Assembly: GCF_051020975.1 (NCBI RefSeq)
Contig: NW_027478161.1
Span: forward strand, 26,324,001-26,388,000
Direction of reading: 5' to 3'
DNA: 64,000 bases
Origin: Osmia lignaria lignaria
Lineage: Eukaryota > Arthropoda > Insecta > Hymenoptera > Megachilidae
Part shown: positions 50,646 to 63,900 of the stretch, in pieces
Layout: each line of letters opens with the position of its first letter
Position numbering within the stretch: position 1 is the stretch's first letter
The notes under the pieces: model-generated
Told to the model about the DNA's origin: nothing
The model's input: only the letters and a program-made list of their open reading frames with translations
Databases searched by the model: none
Translations under genes and position numbers: made by a program

Positions 50646-53600
50646 TCAGATGCGTAGTTCTCGAGATATATCAAGATATTTAAAAGTTCCGAAGCCGCAC
50701 CAACATAATAGAGATACAGAAACACCGTGGCCCCTTTCTTTGAGATAACTCTGCACTATTGCGAGCTGTAAATGCCACTTCCAGCTTAGCTGTGCAGAAG
50801 AAGAACAACAAGAAGAAGAAATATCTCGAAATATGTCCGTCAGGCCCCTGCCCTTGAGATATATCTGCAAATATCTCGGAAACGAAGCGAGCTATGGCAA
50901 AATGTTAAGAGACCTTTTTTGTAGAGAATTATGTTTCCTACAATTTATGTTCTATGATATTTTTTGATCAGAAGCGTAGTTTTCGAGATATATCGAGATA
51001 TTTAAAAGTTCCGAAGCCGCACCAACATAATGGAGATACAGAAACACCGTGGCCCCTTTCGTTGAGATAACTCTGCACAAGTGCGAGCCAGAAATGCCAC
51101 TTCCAGCTTAGCTGTGCAGAAGAAGAACAACAAGAAGAAGAAATATCTCGAAATATGTCCGTCAGGCCCCTTCCCTTGAGATAAATCTGCAAATATCTCG
51201 GAAACGAAGCGAGCTATGGCAAAATGTTAAGAGACCTTTTTTGTAGAGAATTAAGTTTCCTACTTTTTATGTTCTATGATATTTTTTGATCAGATGCGTA
51301 GTTCTCGAGATATATCAAGATATTTAAAAGTTCCGAAGCCGCACCAACATAATAGAGATACAGAAACACCGTGGCCCCTTTCTTTGAGATAACTCTGCAC
51401 TAGTGCGAGCCGCAAATGCCACTTCCAGCTTAGCTGTGCAGAAGAAGAACAACAAGAAGAAGAAATATCTCGAAATATGTCCGTCAGGCCCCTTCCCTTG
51501 AGATAAATCTGCAAATATCTCGGAAACGAAGCGAGCTATGGCAAAATGTTAAGAGACCTTTTTTGTAGAGAATTAAGTTTCCTACTTTTTATGTTCTATG
51601 ATATTTTTTGATCAGATGCGTAGTTCTCGAGATATATCAAGATATTTAAAAGTTCCGAAGCCCCACCAACATAATAGAGATACAGAAACACCGTGGCCCC
51701 TTTCTTTGAGATAACTCTGCACTATTGCGAGCTGCAAATGCCACTTCCAGCTTAGCTGTGCAGAGGAAGAACGACAAGAAGAAGAAATATCTCGAAATAT
51801 GTCCGTCAGGCCAGTTCCTTTGAGCTGAATCTGCAAATATCTCGGAAACGAAGCGAGCTATGGCAAAATGTTAAGCGACGTTTTTTGTAGAGAATTATGT
51901 TTCCTACAATTTATGTTCTATGATATTTTTTGATCAGAAGCGTAGTTTTCGAGATATATCGAGATATTTAAAAGTTCCGAAGCCGCACCAACATAATAGG
52001 GATACAGAAACACCGTGGCCCCTTTCTTTGAGATAACTCTGCACCAGTGCGAGCCGCAAATGCCACTTCCAGCTTAGCTGTGTAGAAGAAGAACAACAAG
52101 AAGAAGAAATATCTCGAAATATGTCCGTCAGGCCCCTTCCCTTGAGATAAATCTGCAAATATCTCGGAAACGAAGCGAGCTATGGCAAAATGTTAAGAGA
52201 CCTTTTTTGTAGAGAATTAAGTTTCCTACTTTTCATGTTCTATGATATTTTTTCATCAGATGCGTAGTTCTCGAGATATATCAAGATATTTAAAAGTTCC
52301 GAAGCCGCACTAACATAATAGAGATACAGAAACACCGTGGCCCCTTTCTTTGAGATAACTCTGCACTATTGCGAGCTGTAAATGCCACTTCCAGCTTAGC
52401 TGTGCAGAAGAAGAACAACAAGAAGAAGAAATATCTCGAAATATGTCCGTCAGGCCCCTGCCCTTGAGATATATCTGCAAATATCTCGGAAACGAAGCGA
52501 GCTATGGCAAAATGTTAAGAGACCTTTTTTATAGAGAATTAAGTTTCCTACTTTTTATGTTCTATGATATTTTTTGATCAGATGCGTAGTTCTCGAGATA
52601 TATCAAGATATTTAAAAGTTCCGAAGCCGCACCAACATAATAGAGATACAGAAACACCGTGGCCCCTTTCTTTGAGATAACTCTGCACTATTGCGAGCTG
52701 TAAATGCCACTTCCAGCTTAGCTGTGCAGAAGAAGAACAACAAGAAGAAGAAATATCTCGACATATGTCCGTCAGGCCCCTGCTCTTGAGATATATCTGC
52801 AAATATCTCGGAAACGAAGCGAGCTATGGCAAAATGTTAAGAGACCTTTTTTGTAGAGAATTATGTTTCCTACAATTTATGTTCTATGATATTTTTTGAT
52901 CAGAAGCGTAGTTTTCGAGATATATCGAGATATTTAAAAGTTCCGAAGCCGCACCAACATAATGGAGATACAGAAACACCGTGGCCCCTTTCGTTGAGAT
53001 AACTCTGCACAAGTGCGAGCCGCAAATGCCACTTCCAGCTTAGCTGTGCAGAAGAAGAACAACAAGAAGAAGAAATATCTCGAAATATGTCCGTCAGGCC
53101 CCTTCCCTTGAGATAAATCTGCAAATATCTCGGAAACGAAGCGAGCTATGGCAAAATGTTAAGAGACCTTTTTTATAGAGAATTAAGTTTCCTACTTTTT
53201 ATGTTCTATGATATTTTTTGATCAGATGCGTAGTTCTCGAGATATATCAAGATATTTAAAAGTTCCGAAGCCGCACCAACATAATAGAGATACAGAAACA
53301 CCGTGGCCCCTTTCTTTGAGATAACTCTGCACTAGTGCGAGCCGCAAATGCCACTTCCAGCTTAGCTGTGCAGAAGAAGAACAACAAGAAGAAGAAATAT
53401 CTCGAAATATGTCCGTCAGGCCCCTGCCCTTGAGATATATCTGCAAATATCTCGGAAACGAAGCGAGCTATGGCAAAATGTTAAGCGACCTTTTTTGTAG
53501 AGAATTAAGTTTCCTACTTTTTATGTTCTATGATATTTTTTGATCAGATGCGTAGTTCTCGAGATATATCAAGATATTTAAAAGTTCCGAAGCCGCACCA

Positions 53601-54187
53601 ACATAATAGAGATAGAGAAACACCGTGGCCCCTTTCTTTGAGATAACTCTGCACTATTGCGAGCTGTAAATGCCACTTCCAGTTTAGCTGTGCAGAAGAA
53701 GAACAACAAGAAGAAGAAATATCTCGAAATATGTCCGTCAGGCCCCTGCCCTTGAGATATATCTGCAAATATCTCGGAAACGAAGCGAGCTATGGCAAAA
53801 TGTTAAGAGACCTTTTTTGTAGAGAATTATGTTTCCTACAATTTATGTTCTATGATATTTTTTGATCAGAAGCGTAGTTTTCGAGATATATCGAGATATT
53901 TAAAAGTTCCGAAGCCGCACCAACATAATGGAGATACAGAAACACCGTGGCCCCTTTCGTTGAGATAACTCTGCACAAGTGCGAGCCGCAAATGCCACTT
54001 CCAGCTTAGCTGTGCAGAAGAAGAACAACAAGAAGAAGAAATATCTCGAAATATGTCCGTCAGGCCCCTTCCCTTGAGATAAATCTGCAAATATCTCGGA
54101 AACGAAGCGAGCTATGGCAAAATGTTCAGAGACCTTTTTTGTTGAGAATTAAGTTTCCTACTTTTTATGTTCTATGATATTTTTTGA
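50646..54187 (+). repeat. Reshuffled zone derived from repeat IV
   Basis: Monomers recognisable from repeat IV reappear in a new order. 51612 and 51934 match 50002 and 50324 (GAAGCCCCACC, then AATAGGG) at +1610 bp. 52578 matches 49358 (CCCTGCTCTTGAG). 50968, 52900 and 53866 share AATGGAGATAC, TTCGTTGAG and GCACAAGTGC. The CCCTGCCCTTGAG allele is common up to 53544 and then disappears. Confidence 0.8.
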
Positions 54188-55153
54188 TCAGAAGCGTAGT
54201 TTTCGAGATATATCGAGATATTTAAAAGTTCCGAAGCCGCACCAACATAATAGAGATACAGAAACACCGTGGGCCCTTTCTTTGAGATAACTCTGTACTA
54301 GTGCGAGCCGCAAATGCCACTTCCAGCTTAGCTGTGCAGAAGAAGAACAACAAGAAGAAGAAATATCTCGAAATATGTCCGTCAGGCCGCTTCCCTTGAG
54401 ATAAATCTGCAAATATCTCGGAAACGAAGCGAGCTATGGCAAAATGTTAAGAGACCTTTTTTGTAGAGAATTAAGTTTCCTACTTTTTATGTTCTATGAT
54501 ATTTTTTGATCAGATGCGTAGTTCTCGAGATATATCAAGATGTTTAAAAGTGCCGAAGCCGCACCAACATAATAGAGATACAGAAACACCGTGGCCCCTT
54601 TCTTCGAGATAACTCTGCACTAGTGCGAGCCGCAAATGCCAGTTCCAGCTTAGCTGTGCAGAAGAAGAACAACAAGAAGAAGAAATATCTCGAAATATGT
54701 CCGTCAGGCCCCTTCCCTTGAGATAAATCTGCAAATATCTCGGAAACGAAGCGAGCTATGGCAAAATGTTAAGAGACCTTTTTTGTAGAGAATTAAGTTT
54801 CCTACTTTTCATGTTCTATGATATTTTTTGATCAGATGCGTAGTTCTCGAGATATATCAAGATATTTAAAAGTTCCGAAGCCGCACCAACATAATAGAGA
54901 TACAGAAACACCGTGGCCCCTTTCTTCGAGATAACTCTGCACTAGTGCGAGCCGCAAATGCCACTTCCAGCTTAGCTGTGCAGAAGAAGAACAACAAGAA
55001 GAAGAAATATCTCGAAATATGTCCGTCAGGCCCCTTCCCTTGAGATAAATCTGCAAATATCTCGGAAACGAAGCGAGCTATGGCAAAATGTTAAGAGACC
55101 TTTTTTGTAGAGAATTAAGCTTCCTACTTTTTATGTTCTATGATATTGTTTGA

Positions 55154-55797
55154 TCAGATGCGTAGTTCTCGAGATATATCAAGATATTTAAAAGTTCCGA
55201 AGCCACACCAACATAATAGAGATACAGAAACACCGTGGCCCCTTTCTTTGAGATTACTCTGCACTATTGCGAGCTGCAAATGCCACTTCCAGCTTAGCTG
55301 TGCAGAAGAAGAACAACAAGAAGAAGAAATATCTCGAAATATGTCCGTCAGGCCCGTTCCTTTGAGCTGAATCTGCAAATATCTCGGAAACGAAGCGACC
55401 TATGGCAAAATGTTTAGAGACGTTTTTTGTAGAGAATTATGTTTCCTACAATTTATGTTCTATGATATTTTTTGATCAGATGCGTAGTTCTCGAGATATA
55501 TCAAGATATTTAAAAGTTCCGAAGCCGCACCAACATAATAGAGATACAGAAACACCGTGGCCCTTTTCTTTGAGATAACTCTGCACTAGTGCGAACCGCA
55601 AATGCCACTTCCAGCTTAGCTGTGCAGAAGAAGAACAACAAGAAGAAGAAATATCTCGAAATATGTCCGTCAGGCCCGTTCCTTTGAGCTGAATCTGCAA
55701 ATATCTCGCAAACGAAGCGACCTATGGCAAAATGTTTAGAGACGTTTTTTGTAGAGAATTATGTTTCCTACAATTTATGTTCTATGATATTTTTTGA
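55154..55797 (+). repeat. Two adjacent monomers sharing a private right end
   Basis: Both units end with GGCCCGTTCC, GAGCTGAATC, GAAGCGACC and TTTAGAGACG. The CGACCTATGG variant is found only in these two. The second unit (55476) also has CTCGCAAACG and CCCTTTTCTTTGAG, which the next, deleted monomer shares on its left side. Confidence 0.8.
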
Positions 55798-56104
55798 TCA
55801 GATGCGTAGTTCTCGAGATATATCAAGATATTTAAAAGTTCCGAAGCCGCACCAACATAATAGAGATACAGAAACACCGTGGCCCTTTTCTTTGAGATAA
55901 CTCTGCACTAGTGCGAACCGCAAATGCCACTTCCAGCTTAGCTGTGCAGAAGAAGAAATATCTCGAAATATGTCCGTCAGGCCCCTTCCCTTGAGATAAA
56001 TCTGCAAATATCTCGGAAACGAAGCGAGCTATGGCAAAATGTTAAGAGACCTTTTTTGTAGAGAATTAAGTTTCCTACTTTTTATGTTCTATGATATTTT
56101 TTGA
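55798..56104 (+). repeat. Deleted monomer, 307 bp
   Basis: The shortest monomer in the window. The purine tract near 55948 has lost 15 bp, leaving GCAGAAGAAGAAATATC. The lost segment is bounded by GAAGAA repeats, consistent with slippage or a short-homology deletion. The rest of the monomer is intact and closely related to its left neighbour. The deletion is not seen in any other monomer here, so it has not spread. Confidence 0.95.
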
Positions 56105-56748
56105 TCAGAAGCGTAGTTTTCGAGATATATCGAGATATTTAAAAGTTCCGAAGCCGCACCAACATAATAGAGATACAGAAACACCGTGGCCCCTTTCTTC
56201 GAGATAACTCTGCACTAGTGCGAGCCGCAAATGCCACTTCCAGCTTAGCTGTGCAGAGGAAGAACAACAAGAAGAAGAAATATCTCGAAATATGTCCGTC
56301 AGGCCCGTTCCTTTGAGCTGAATCTGCAAATATCTCGGAAACGAAGCGAGCTATGGCAAAATGTTAAGAGACGTTTTTTGTAGAGAATTATGTTTCCTAC
56401 AATTTATGTTCTATGATATTTTTTGATCAGAAGCGTAGTTTTCGAGATATATCGAGATATTTAAAAGTTCCGAAGCCGCACCAACATAATAGAGATACAG
56501 AAACACCGTGGCCCCTTTCTTTGAGATAACTCTGCACTAGTGCGAGCCGCAAATGCCACTTCCAGCTTAGCTGTGCAGAAGAAGGACAACAAGAAGAAGA
56601 AATATCTCGAAATATGTCCGTCAGGCCCCTTCCCTTGAGATAAATCTGCAAGTATCTCGGAAACCAAGCGAGCTATGGCAAAATGTTAAGAGACCTTTTT
56701 TGTAGAGAATTAAGTTTCCTACTTTTTATGTTCTATGATATTTTTTGA

Positions 56749-58036
56749 TCAGATGCGTAGTTCCCGAGATATATCAAGATATTTAAAAGTTCCGAAGCCG
56801 CACCAACATAATAGAGATACAGAAACACCGTGGCCCCTTTCTTTGAGATAACTCTGCACTAGTGCGAGCCGCAATTGCCACTTCCAGCTTAGCTGTGCAG
56901 AGGAAGAACAACAAGAAGAAGAAATATCTCGAAATATGTCCGTCAGGCCCCTTCCCTTGAGATAAATCTGCAAATATCTCGGAAACGAAGCGAGCTATGG
57001 CAAAATGTTAAGAGACCTTTTTTGTAGAGAATTAAGTTTCCTACTTTTAATCTTCTATGATATTTTTTGAGCAGATGCGTAGTTTTCGAGATATATCAAG
57101 ATATTTAAAAGTTCCGAAGCCGCACCAACATAATAGAGATACAGAAACACCGTGGCCCCTCTCTTTGAGATAACTCTGCACTATTGCGAGCTGGAAATGC
57201 CACTTCCAGTTTAGCTGTGCAGAAGAAGAACAACAAGAAGAAGAAATATCTCGAAATATGTCCGTTAGGCCGCTTCCCTTGAGATAAATGTGCAAATATC
57301 TCGGAAACGAAGCGAGCTATGGCAAAATGTTGAGGGACCTTTTTTGTAGAGAATTAAGTTTCCTACTATTTATGTTCTATGATATTTTTTGATCAGATGC
57401 GTAGTTCTCGAGATATATCAAGATATTTAAAAGTTCCGAAGCCGCACCAACATAATAGAGATACAGAAACACCGTGGCCCCTTTCTTTGAGATAACTCTG
57501 CACTAGTGCGAGCCGCAATTGCCACTTCCAGCTTAGCTGTGCAGAGGAAGAACAACAAGAAGAAGAAATATCTCGAAATATGTCCGTCAGGCCCCTTCCC
57601 TTGAGATAAATCTGCAAATATCTCGGAAACGAAGCGAGCTATGGCAAAATGTTAAGAGACCTTTTTTGTAGAGAATTAAGTTTCCTACTTTTAATCTTCT
57701 ATGATATTTTTTGAGCAGATGCGTAGTTTTCGAGATATATCAAGATATTTAAAAGTTCCGAAGCCGCACCAACATAATAGAGATACAGAAACACCGTGGC
57801 CCCTCTCTTTGAGATAACTCTGCACTATTGCGAGCTGGAAATGCCACTTCCAGTTTAGCTGTGCAGAAGAAGAACAACAAGAAGAAGAAATATCTCGAAA
57901 TATGTCCGTTAGGCCGCTTCCCTTGAGATAAATGTGCAAATATCTCGGAAACGAAGCGAGCTATGGCAAAATGTTGAGGGACCTTTTTTGTAGAGAATTA
58001 AGTTTCCTACTATTTATGTTCTATGATATTTTTTGA
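56749..58036 (+). repeat. Tandem dimer duplication (2 x 644 bp)
   Basis: Monomers 56749 and 57071 are repeated as 57393 and 57715. Private shared variants are CGCAATTGCC with GAGGAAG in the first unit, and TTAATCTTCTATG, GAGCAGATG, GTTAGGCCGC and AAATGTGC in the second, followed by GTTGAGGGACC. Visible differences are TTCCCGAG against TTCTCGAG in the first unit, and the left flank of 56749, which is outside the duplicated segment. Confidence 0.92.
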
Positions 58037-58358
58037 TCAGATGCGTAGTTCTCGAGATATATCAAGATATTTAAAAGTTCCGAAGCCGCACCAACATAAT
58101 AGAGATACAGAAACACCGTGGCCCCTTTCTTTGAGATAACTCTGCACTAGTGCGAGCCGCAAATGCCACTTCCAGCTTAGCTGTGCAGAAGAAGAACAAC
58201 AAGAAGAAGAAATATCTCGAAATATTTCCGTCAGGCCCCTTCCCTTGAGATAAATCTGCAAATATCTCGGAAACGAAGCGAGATATGGCAAAATGTTAAG
58301 AGACCTTTTTTGTAGAGAATTATGTTTCCTACAATTTATGTTCTATGATATTTTTTGA

Positions 58359-60933
58359 TCAGATGCGTAGTTCTCGAGATATATCAAGATATTTAAAAGT
58401 TCCGAAGCCGCACCAACATAATAGAGATACAGAAACACCGTGGCCCCTTTCTTCGAGATAACTCTGCACTGGTGCGAGCCGCAAATGCCACTTCCAGCTT
58501 AGCTGTGCAGAAGAAGAACAACAAGAAGAAGAAATATCTCGAAATATGTCCGTCAGGCCCCTTCCCTTGAGATAAATCTGCAAATATCTCGGAAACGAAG
58601 CGAGCTATGGCAAAATGTTAAGAGACCTTTTTTGTAGAGAATTAAGCTTCCTACTTTTTATGTTCTATGATATTTTTTGATCAGATGCGTAGTTCTCGAG
58701 ATATATCAAGATATTTAAAAGTTCCGAAGCCGCACCAACATAATAGAGATACAGAAACACCGTGGCCCCTTTCTTTGAGATTACTCTGCACTATTGCGAG
58801 CTGCAAATGCCACTTCCAGCTTAGCTGTGCAGAAGAAGAACAACAAGAAGAAGAAATATCTCGAAATATGTCCGTCAGGCCCGTTCCTTTGAGCTGAATC
58901 TGCAAATATCTCGGAAACGAAGCGAGCTATGGCAAAATGTTTAGAGACGTTTTTTGTAGAGAATTATGTTTCCTACAATTTATGTTCTATGATATTTTTT
59001 GATCAGATGCGTAGTTCTCGAGATATATCAAGATATTTAAAAGTTCCGAAGCCGCACCAACATAATAGAGATACAGAAACACCGTGGCCCCTTTCTTTGA
59101 GATAACTCTGCACTAGTGCGAGCCGCAAATGCCACTTCCAGCTTAGCTGTGCAGAAGAAGAACAACAAGAAGAAGAAATATCTCGAAATATGTCCGTCAG
59201 GCCCCTTCCCTTGAGATAAATCTGCAAATATCTCGGAAACGAAGCGAGCTATGGCAAAATGTTAAGAGACCTTTTTTGTAGAGAATTAAGTTTCCTACTT
59301 TTTATGTTCTATGATATTTTTTGATCAGATGCGTAGTTCTCGAGATATATCAAGATATTTAAAAGTTCCGAAGCCGCACCAACATAATAGAGATACAGAA
59401 ACACCGTGGCCCCTTTCTTTGAGATAACTCTGCACTAGTGCGAGCCGCAAATGCCACTTCCAGCTTAGCTGTGCAGAAGAAGAACAACAAGAAGAAGAAA
59501 TATCTCGAAATATGTCCGTCAGGCCCCTTCCCTTGAGATAAATCTGCAAATATCTCGGAAACGAAGCGAGCTATGGCAAAATGTTAAGAGACCTTTTTTG
59601 TAGAGAATTAAGTTTCCTACTTTTTATGTTCTATGATATTTTATGATCAGATGCGTAGTTCTCGAGATATATCAAGATATTTAAAAGTTCCGAAGCCGCA
59701 CCAACATAATAGAGATACAGAAACACCGTGGCCCCTTTCTTCGAGATAACTCTGCACTAGTGCGAGCCGCAAATGCCACTTCCAGCTTAGCTGTGCAGAA
59801 GAAGAACAACAAGAAGAAGAAATATCTCGAAATATGTCCGTCAGGCCCCTTCCCTTGAGATAAATCTGCAAATATCTCGGAAACGAAGCGAGCTATGGTA
59901 AAATGTTAAGAGACCTTTTTTGTAGAGAATTAAGCTTCCTACTTTTTATGTTCTATGATATTTTTTGATCAGATGCGTAGTTCTCGAGATATATCAAGAT
60001 ATTTAAAAGTTCCGAAGCCGCACCAACATAATAGAGATACAGAAACACCGTGGCCCCTTTCTTTGAGATTACTCTGCACTATTGCGAGCTGCAAATGCCA
60101 CTTCCAGCTTAGCTGTGCAGAAGAAGAACAACAAGAAGAAGAAATATCTCGAAATATGTCCGTCAGGCCCGTTCCTTTGAGCTGAATCTGCAAATATCTC
60201 GGAAACGAAGCGAGCTATCCAAAATGTTTAGAGACGTTTTTTGTAGAGAATTATGTTTCCTACAATTTATGTTCTATGATATTTTTTGATCAGATGCGTA
60301 GTTCTCGAGATATATCAAGATATTTAAAAGTTCCGAAGCCGCACCAACATAATAGAGATACAGAAACACCGTGGCCCCTTTCTTTGAGATAACTCTGCAC
60401 TAGTGCGAGCCGCAAATGCCACTTCCAGCTTAGCTGTGCAGAAGAAGAACAACAAGAAGAAGAAATATCTCGAAATATGTCCGTCAGGCCCCTTCCCTTG
60501 AGATAAATCTGCAAATATCTCGGAAACGAAGCGAGCTATGGCAAAATGTTAAGAGACCTTTTTTGTAGAGAATTAAGTTTCCTACTTTTTATGTTCTATG
60601 ATATTTTTTGATCAGAAGCGTAGTTTTCGAGATATATCGAGATATTTAAAAGTTCCGAAGCCGCACCAACATAATAGAGATACAGAAACACCGTGGCCCC
60701 TTTCTTTGAGATAACTCTGCACTAGTGCGAGCCGCAAATGCCACTTCCAGCTTAGCTGTGCAGAAGAAGAACAACAAGAAGAAGAAATATCTCGAAATAT
60801 GTCCGTCAGGCCCCTTCCCTGGGGATAAATCTGCAAATATCTCGGAAACGTAGCGAGCTATGGCAAAATGTTGAGAGACCTTTTTTGTAGAGAATTAAGT
60901 TTCCTACTTTTTATGTTCTATGATATTTTTTGA
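58359..60933 (+). repeat. Tetramer repeat in the right zone (1288/1287 bp)
   Basis: The order EE, NL, plain, plain occurs at 58359, 58681, 59003, 59325 and again at 59647, 59969, 60290, 60612. The second copy is one base shorter because of GCTATCCAAAATG near 60220 in place of GCTATGGCAAAATG. The last monomer of the second copy has haplotype B after the phase point and the private CTGGGGATAAATC. Confidence 0.82.
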
Positions 60934-63900
60934 TCAGATGCGTAGTTCTCGAGATATATCAAGATATTTAAAAGTTCCGAAGCCGCACCAACATAATAGA
61001 GATACAGAAACACCGTGGCCCCTTTCTTTGAGATTACTCTGCACTATTGCGAGCTGCAAATGCCACTTACAGCTTAGCTGTGCAGAGGAAGAACAACAAG
61101 AAGAAGAAATATCTCGAAATATGTCCGTCAGGCCCCTTCCCTTGAGATAAATCTGCAAATATCTCGGAAAAGAAGCGAGCTATGGCAAAATGTTAAGAGA
61201 CCTTTTTTGTAGAGAATTAAGTTTCCTACTTTTTATGTTCTATGATATTTTTTGATCAGATGCGTAGTTCTCGAGATATATCAAGATATTTAAAAGTTCC
61301 GAAGCCGCACCAACATAATAGAGATACAGAAACACCGTGGCCCCCTTCTTTGAGATAACTCTGCACTATTGCCAGCTGCAAATGCCACTTCCAGCTTAGC
61401 TGTGCAGAGGAAGAACAACAAGAAGAAGAAATATCTCGAAATATGTCCGTCAGGCCCCTTCCCTTGAGATAAATCTGCAAATATCTCGGAAACGAAGCGA
61501 GCTATGGCAAAATCTTAAGAGAACTTTTTTGTAGAGAATTAAGTTTCCTACTTTTTATGTTCTATGATATTTTTTGATCAGATGCGTAGTTCTCGAGATA
61601 TATCAAGATATTTAAAAGTTCCGAGGCCACACCAACATAATAGAGATACAGAAACACCGTGGCCCCTTTCTTCGAGATAACTCTGCACTAGTGCGAGCCG
61701 CAAATGCCACTTCCAGCTTAGCTGTGCAGAAGAAGAACAACAAGAAGAAGAAATATCTCGAAATATGTCCGTCAGGCCCCTTCCCTTGAGATAAATCTGC
61801 AAATATCTCGGAAACGAAGCGAGCTATGGCAAAATGTTAAGGGAACTTTTTTGTAGAGAATTAAGTTTCCTACTTTTTATGTTCTATGATATTTTTTGAT
61901 CAGATGCGTAGTTCTCGAGATATATCAAGATATTTAAAAGTTCCGAAGCCGCACCAACATAATAGAGATACAGAAACACCGTGGCCCCTTTCTTTGAGAT
62001 TACTCTGCACTATTGCGAGCTGCAAATGCCACTTCCAGCTTAGCTGTGCAGAGGAAGAACAACAAGAAGAAGAAATATCTCGAAATATGTCCGTCAGGCC
62101 CCTTCCCTTGAGATAAATCTGCAAATATCTCGGAAACGAAGCGAGCTATGGCAAAATGTTAAGAGAACTTTTTTGTAGAGAATTAAGTTTCCTACTTTTT
62201 ATGTTCTATGATATTTTTTGATCAGATGCGTAGTTCTCGAGATATATCAAGATATTTAAAAGTTCCGAAGCCGCACCAACATAATAGAGATACAGAAACA
62301 CCGTGGCCCCTTTCTTCAAGATAACTCTGCACTAGTGCGAGCCGCAAATGCCACTTCCAGCTTAGCTGTGCAGAAGAAGAACAACAAGAAGAAGAAATAT
62401 CTCGAAATATGTCCGTCAGGCCCCTTCCCTTGAGATAAATCTGCAAATATCTCGGAAACGAAGCGAGCTATGGCAAAATGTTAAGAGACCTTTTTTGTAG
62501 AGAATTAAGTTTCCTACTTTTTATGTTCTATGATATTTTTTGATCAGATGCGTAGTTCTCGAGATATATCAAGATATTTAAAAGTTCCGAAGCCGCACCA
62601 ACATAATAGAGATACAGAAACACCGTGGCCCCTTTCTTTGAGATTACTCTGCACTATTGCGAGCTGCAAATGCCACTTCCAGCTTAGCTGTGCAGAAGAA
62701 GAACAACAAGAAGAAGAAATATCTCGAAATATGTCCGTCAGGCCCGTTCCTTTGAGCTGAATCTGCAAATATCTCGGAAACGAAGCGAGCTATGGCAAAA
62801 TGTTAAGAGACGTTTTTTGTAGAGAATTATGTTTCCTACAATTTATGTTCTATGATATTTTTTGATCAGATGCGTAGTTCTCGAGATATATCAAGATATT
62901 TAAAAGTTCCGAATCCGCACCAACATAATAGAGATACAGAAACACCGTGGCCCCCTTCTTTGAGATAACTCTGCACTATTGCCAGCTGCAAATGCCACTT
63001 CCAGCTTAGCTGTGTAGAGGAAGAACAACAAGAAGAAGAAATATCTCGAAATATGTCCGTCAGGGCCCTTCCCTTGAGATAAATCTGCAAATATCTCGGA
63101 AACGAAGCGAGCTATGGCAAAATCTTAAGAGAACTTTTTTGTAGAAAATTAAGTTTCCTACTTTTTATGTTCTATGATATTTTTTGATCAGATGCGTAGT
63201 TCTCGAGATATATCAAGATATTTAAAAGTTCCGAAGCCGCACCAACATAATAGAGATACAGAAACACCGTGGCCCCTTTCTTCGAGATAACTCTGCACTA
63301 GTGCGAGCCGCAAATGCCACTTCCAGCTTAGCTGTGCAGAAGAAGAACAACAAGAAGAAGAAATATCTCGAAATATGTCCGTCAGGCCCCTTCCCTTGAG
63401 ATAAATCTGCAAATATCTCGGAAACGAAGCGAGCTATGGCAAAATGTTAAGAGACCTTTTTTGTAGAGAATTAAGTTTCCTACTTTTTATGTTCTATGAT
63501 ATTTTTTGATCAGATGCGTAGTTCTCGAGATATATCAAGATATTTAAAAGTTCCGAAGCCGCACCAACATAATAGAGATACAGAAACACCGTGGCCCCTT
63601 TCTTCGAGATAACTCTGCACTAGTGCGAGCCGCAAATGCCACTTCCAGCTTAGCTGTGCAGAAGAAGAACAACAAGAAGAAGAAATATCTCGAAATATGT
63701 CCGTCAGGCCCCTTCCCTTGAGATAAATCTGCAAATATCTCGGAAACGAAGCGAGCTATGGCAAAATGTTAAGAGACCTTTTTTGTAGAGAATTAAGCTT
63801 CCTACTTTTTATGTTCTATGATATTTTTTGATCAGATGCGTAGTTCTCGAGATATATCAAGATATTTAAAAGTTCCGAAGCCGCACCAACATAATAGAGA

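Noticed and set aside
87..63734. Repeated 74-residue minus-strand open frame in most monomers
   Set aside because: The frame starts at TTG (complement of CAA in CTGCAAATATC), not ATG. It is broken by the one-base insertion in all eleven F monomers and by stop codons in units such as 1053, 1375, 4271, 7814, 11036 and 24563. Its apparent conservation is explained by overall monomer similarity, and the residue changes track the satellite alleles.
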